A stretch of 6,863 nucleotides of DNA, taken from positions 1 to 6,863 of the forward strand of contig QHYF01000373.1 in assembly GCA_003224075.1 (NCBI GenBank), written 5' to 3'. This DNA comes from Acidobacteriota bacterium (GTDB lineage: Bacteria; Acidobacteriota; Terriglobia; Acidiferrales; UBA7541). The notes beneath the pieces are model-generated. The model made no database searches and was not told the DNA's origin. It was given only the letters and a program-made list of their open reading frames with translations. A program made the translations under genes and the position numbers. Shown here piece after piece: positions 3,376-6,863 of the stretch. Within the stretch, counting starts at the first letter, position 1, and each line of letters begins with the position of its first letter.

Positions 3376-6000
3376 ATGCTGCGATTTGAAAAAATGACCG
3401 TGAAAGCCCAAGAAGCGGTGCAGAGCGCGCAAGAAATTGCCGCGAGCCACGAAAACCAGCAGGTCGAGCCGGTCCATTTGCTTGCTGCGCTGGTGGCCCA
3501 GGCCGACGGTGTTGTGCCGCCGTTGCTGTCGAGGCTGGGAATTCGCAGTGAAGCGTTGACACAAGAGATTGAGCGGGAAATCGGCCGCTTGCCGAAGGTG
3601 CAGGGCTTTGCGCAGCAGCACATGGGCCGTCCCCTAAATGAAGTGCTGGAGCGCTCGTTCAAGGAGGCGGAGGGTTTTAAGGATGAGTATGTGTCGACGG
3701 AACACCTGTTTCTGGCGATCGCCGCTCTCGACCGCGACCCCGCCGGAAAACTGCTGAAGCGCCAAGGTGCTTCCCACGAAGCGATTCTGCAGGCATTGAC
3801 GGGAGTGCGCGGCACGCAGCGGGTAACTTCGCAGAATCCCGAGGCCACGTATGAGGCGCTCGAAAAATATGCGCGTGACCTGACGGAATTGGCGCGCCGT
3901 CAGAAGCTAGATCCCGTGATCGGCCGCGATGAAGAGATTCGCCGTGTGATGCAGATTCTGGCTCGCCGCACGAAAAACAACCCCGTGCTGATCGGTGAGC
4001 CGGGGGTAGGAAAAACAGCCATTGTCGAGGGTTTGGCTCAGCGCATCGTTTCCGGAGACGTGCCGGACGTGCTGAAGACCAAGCGAATCGTGGCGCTGGA
4101 CCTGGCGGCGCTGGTGGCTGGCGCGAAATACCGCGGGGAATTCGAAGACCGGCTGAAGGCCGTCCTGAAAGAGATTACGGAAGCGGAAGGACAAATCATC
4201 CTGTTCATCGACGAACTGCACACGCTGGTGGGCGCGGGTGCGGCGGAAGGCGCGATGGACGCCTCCAACATGCTTAAGCCTGCCCTCGCAAGGGGCGAGC
4301 TGCGCGCCATCGGCGCAACCACGCTCAATGAATACAAGAAACACATCGAAAAAGATCCCGCCCTGGAACGCAGGTTCCAGCCCGTGCTGGTGAGTGAGCC
4401 GACTGTCGAGGACACTATCGCGATTTTGCGCGGGCTGAAAGACCGCTACGAAGTGCATCACGGTGTTCGCATCAAAGATGCGGCAATCCTCGCGGCGGCA
4501 ACACTTTCCAACCGCTACATCTCCGATCGCTTCCTGCCGGACAAGGCCATCGACTTGATCGATGAAGCAGCGGCAAGTTTGCGGATGCAGATCGATTCCC
4601 TGCCCGTTGAAATTGACGAGATTGAACGCCGGATCATGCAGCTTGAAATCGAGCGCCAGGCGCTGCTGAAGGAAACGGATGCGCACTCCAAGGAGCGGCG
4701 CAGCCAGATTGAAAAAGCACTCGCGAAGCTCAGGGAACATTCAACCGCGCGCAAGGCGCGCTGGCAAGCGGAAAAGGAAGCCATCGGCAAAATCCGCAAA
4801 CTGAAAGAGCAGATCGAGCAGCTCAAGGCGGAAGAGCAGAGGTATGAGCGCGCCGGCGATTTGGCCAAAGTCGCCGAGATCCGCTACGGCAAGATTTCGG
4901 CAGCGGAGCGTGATTTGAAACAGGCGCAGGAACGATTCTCTTCCGTTCAGAAGGATGCGCCGATGCTGAAGGAAGAGGTGGATGAAGAAGACATCGCGAA
5001 ACTGGTGAGCAAGTGGACGGGGATCCCGACCGGACGACTGTTGGAAGGCGAAGCGCAAAAGCTCGTGCATATGGAGGAACGGCTCCGCCAGCGCGTCGTC
5101 GGTCAGGACGAAGCCCTGGCACGCGTATCGAATGCGGTGCGGCGCAGCCGCGCAGGACTTTCCGACAGTAAGCGGCCCATCGGCTCGTTCATTTTTCTGG
5201 GGCCGACGGGCGTGGGTAAGACCGAGTTGGCGCGAGCGTTGGCGGAGTTTCTCTTCGACGACGAAAAGCTCATGATCCGCATCGATATGAGTGAGTACAT
5301 GGAGAAGCACAGCGTCTCGCGGCTCATCGGCGCGCCTCCGGGCTATGTCGGCTACGAAGAGGGCGGACAGCTTACAGAACAGGTCCGTCGCCATCTGTAT
5401 TCGGTGATTCTGTTTGACGAAATCGAAAAAGCGCATCCGGATGTGTTCAACGTCCTGCTGCAGATTCTCGAGGACGGCCGGCTGACCGACGGCAAAGGCC
5501 GCACCGTGGACTTCCGGAACACCGTGCTGGTAATGACCAGCAACGTGGGCTCGACGGCAATTTTCGAATTGGCGGGCCAGGATCCGGAACGCGCCCGCAA
5601 GGAAGCCATGGAAGCGTTGCGGGCCTCCTTCAGGCCGGAATTTATCAACCGGATCGACGAGATCGTGATCTTCAACCCGCTCGGGAAGGAGCAGCTAGGG
5701 AAAATCGTTGGCCTGCTGCTGAAGAACGTCGAAAAGTTGCTTGCGGAACGCCAGATCACGATTGAATTGACGCCCGCAGCGCAAGAGCTTCTTCTCCGCG
5801 AAGGCTACGATCCCGCGTATGGAGCACGGCCGCTGCGGCGGACAATCCAGCGGCTGATTCAAGATCCTCTGGCGCTGCAGATTCTGGAGGGCGCGGTGCT
5901 CCCTGGCGATCATGTGGCAGTAGATCGCGATGGACAGAAAGACGCGATGCGGTTCGCGCGCGTGCCGTCGAAACAACCCGCGGCTGCCGGAGGAATCTAA
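3376..6000 (+). CDS. clpB: ATP-dependent disaggregase ClpB (Hsp100 family)
   Basis: ClpB forms a hexameric cytoplasmic ring that threads aggregated proteins through its pore, acting with DnaK/DnaJ and aided by Hsp20. The 874-residue product is full length and intact. Domains: the N-terminal substrate domain (1-145); NBD1 with Walker A GEPGVGKT (207-214), pore tyrosine in KYRG (252), Walker B IILFIDE (274-280) and arginine fingers in ERRF (332-333); the coiled-coil middle domain (about 405-525) that docks DnaK; NBD2 with Walker A GPTGVGKT (609-616), pore loop GYVG (656-659), Walker B VILFDE (677-682), sensor 1 in TSNVG, the arginine in FINRID (759) and sensor 2 GARPLRR (816-822). The middle domain separates it from ClpA, and the absence of an IGF/L-type loop after NBD2 fits a protein that does not feed ClpP. 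The ATG at 3376 has GAGG (3367-3370) upstream. It lies downstream of hsp20 behind a terminator; htpX follows after 96 nt. Confidence 0.98.
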   Translation: MLRFEKMTVKAQEAVQSAQEIAASHENQQVEPVHLLAALVAQADGVVPPLLSRLGIRSEALTQEIEREIGRLPKVQGFAQQHMGRPLNEVLERSFKEAEGFKDEYVSTEHLFLAIAALDRDPAGKLLKRQGASHEAILQALTGVRGTQRVTSQNPEATYEALEKYARDLTELARRQKLDPVIGRDEEIRRVMQILARRTKNNPVLIGEPGVGKTAIVEGLAQRIVSGDVPDVLKTKRIVALDLAALVAGAKYRGEFEDRLKAVLKEITEAEGQIILFIDELHTLVGAGAAEGAMDASNMLKPALARGELRAIGATTLNEYKKHIEKDPALERRFQPVLVSEPTVEDTIAILRGLKDRYEVHHGVRIKDAAILAAATLSNRYISDRFLPDKAIDLIDEAAASLRMQIDSLPVEIDEIERRIMQLEIERQALLKETDAHSKERRSQIEKALAKLREHSTARKARWQAEKEAIGKIRKLKEQIEQLKAEEQRYERAGDLAKVAEIRYGKISAAERDLKQAQERFSSVQKDAPMLKEEVDEEDIAKLVSKWTGIPTGRLLEGEAQKLVHMEERLRQRVVGQDEALARVSNAVRRSRAGLSDSKRPIGSFIFLGPTGVGKTELARALAEFLFDDEKLMIRIDMSEYMEKHSVSRLIGAPPGYVGYEEGGQLTEQVRRHLYSVILFDEIEKAHPDVFNVLLQILEDGRLTDGKGRTVDFRNTVLVMTSNVGSTAIFELAGQDPERARKEAMEALRASFRPEFINRIDEIVIFNPLGKEQLGKIVGLLLKNVEKLLAERQITIELTPAAQELLLREGYDPAYGARPLRRTIQRLIQDPLALQILEGAVLPGDHVAVDRDGQKDAMRFARVPSKQPAAAGGI

Positions 6001-6096
6001 TACATAGGAAGCGGAGCGAGCTCGCGGAGCTTCGCGTTTCGCCGAAAGAGGTAAGATTTTCGAGTTGTTCGGACGTATCAAAAGACAAGGGGCACA

Positions 6097-6863
6097 ATGA
6101 GAATTATTCGCACAACTTTCCTGTTGGGAGTCCTCACACTCTTCCTGATGATCGTGGGCCAATATTTTGGCGGGCGAAATGGGATGTCGCTGGGCTTGGG
6201 AATTGCGATCTGCATGAATGCGTTCGCGTACTTCTTCTCGGACAAAATCGCTTTGCTCTCCAGCGGGGCGCGACCGGTTTCACGCGAAGAATTGCCGAGA
6301 CTCTATGCAGTGATGGAGCGTCTCGCAGCTAAAGCTAACCTCCCAGTCCCGAAGCTCTACGTGATTCGCGAAGCCGCGCCCAACGCCTTTGCAACAGGCA
6401 GAAACCCGAGGCATGCTTCTGTGGCAGTGACGGAAGGTCTTTTGCAGCTCATGAATGATGACGAGCTCGAAGGCGTAATCGCTCATGAACTTTCGCACGT
6501 TCGGAACTACGACATTCTGATTAGTTCCATCGCGGCAACTCTTGCTGGAGCTATCACCTGGATTGCACATTGGGGCCCGTGGCTCGGAGGCGGCGACCGA
6601 GACGATCGCGATCGGGGTGGCGGCTCAGGCATCCTCGGGCTACTGCTATTTTTTCTGGCGCCCCTTGGAGCAATGCTGCTGCAACTCGGTCTTTCGCGCC
6701 AGCGAGAGTACTCCGCCGACGAAACCGGTGCGCGGATGGTCGGCCAGCCGTACGGGCTCATTAGCGCGCTCCAGAAGCTGGGAGCCTACAACCAGCGTAT
6801 CCCGACCACCGCGCTTTCTCCCTCGACTTCCGCGCTTTGCATCGTGAAACCGCTCTTCGGCAG
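6097..6863 (+). CDS. htpX: Membrane zinc metalloprotease HtpX (3' end cut by window edge)
   Basis: HtpX is an inner-membrane M48-family zinc protease that degrades damaged or misfolded membrane proteins, alongside FtsH. The first 255 residues are visible (full length usually 280-295). Two N-terminal membrane segments (about 4-22 and 31-47) precede the catalytic part. HELSH (130-134) gives two zinc-binding histidines and catalytic E131; SRQREYSADETGA supplies the third ligand (E204). Two further hydrophobic segments (about 142-160 and 178-198) are separated by a glycine/aspartate/arginine-rich linker (164-178, GGGDRDDRDRGGGSG), as in many HtpX homologues. The end matches the family's conserved IVxPL region. 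ATG 6097 is preceded by AAGGGG (6087-6092). The 96-nt gap after clpB contains a short palindrome (GCGAGCTCGC, 6016-6025), no T-tailed terminator, and only a poor -10-like TAAGAT (6052-6057), so co-transcription with clpB is plausible. Confidence 0.96.
   Translation, partial: MRIIRTTFLLGVLTLFLMIVGQYFGGRNGMSLGLGIAICMNAFAYFFSDKIALLSSGARPVSREELPRLYAVMERLAAKANLPVPKLYVIREAAPNAFATGRNPRHASVAVTEGLLQLMNDDELEGVIAHELSHVRNYDILISSIAATLAGAITWIAHWGPWLGGGDRDDRDRGGGSGILGLLLFFLAPLGAMLLQLGLSRQREYSADETGARMVGQPYGLISALQKLGAYNQRIPTTALSPSTSALCIVKPLFG

Noticed and set aside
3805..3807. Internal GTG start giving a shorter ClpB as in E. coli
   Set aside because: A GTG falls near the equivalent place (residue 144), but the only purine-rich sequence (GGGA) runs directly into the codon, too close for a usable ribosome site.
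3907..4740. Long minus-strand open frame inside clpB
   Set aside because: It lies antisense to a fully conserved ClpB coding region; high-GC codon bias readily produces such shadow frames.

Overview
The window looks like chromosomal DNA from a moderately GC-rich, Gram-negative-type bacterium, most likely Acidobacteriota. That assignment rests on remembered family resemblance (the extra segment in QueA, the small secreted protein with an 'LKAGEY' motif, the style of ClpB and HtpX) and was not checked by any search. No mobile element, CRISPR array, tRNA or rRNA was seen.

Left part (1-1457): a metallophosphoesterase on the minus strand runs off the left edge (1-462). A gene-free stretch follows (463-953). 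Its right half carries a minus-strand consensus-like promoter and, about 80 nt downstream, a strong intrinsic terminator, together outlining a candidate small RNA of roughly 83 nt. A short gene for a secreted protein (954-1286, plus) is followed by a 171-nt gap shared with the convergent queA gene. That gap holds only a weak hairpin and a 14-nt palindrome.

Middle (1458-2573, minus): queA, which makes the epoxyqueuosine precursor in tRNA. It is divergent from the heat-shock block, with a 243-nt AT-rich intergenic region between them.

Right part (2574-6863, plus): a protein quality-control block of hsp20, clpB and htpX (the last cut by the right edge). Upstream of hsp20 is a near-perfect sigma-70-type promoter whose 17-bp spacer is filled by a palindrome, a likely operator. 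The predicted 5' leader is only about 26 nt and folds the Shine-Dalgarno sequence into a short hairpin, a candidate minimal RNA thermometer. A terminator hairpin with a short T tract separates hsp20 from clpB, so clpB is probably expressed at a lower level by read-through or from a promoter not recognised here. Hsp20 holds unfolding proteins, ClpB pulls them out of aggregates together with DnaK (not in this window), and HtpX degrades damaged membrane proteins.

The most interesting signals are the layered control region of hsp20 (2735-2816) and the candidate small RNA (771-853). The protein genes themselves are ordinary.
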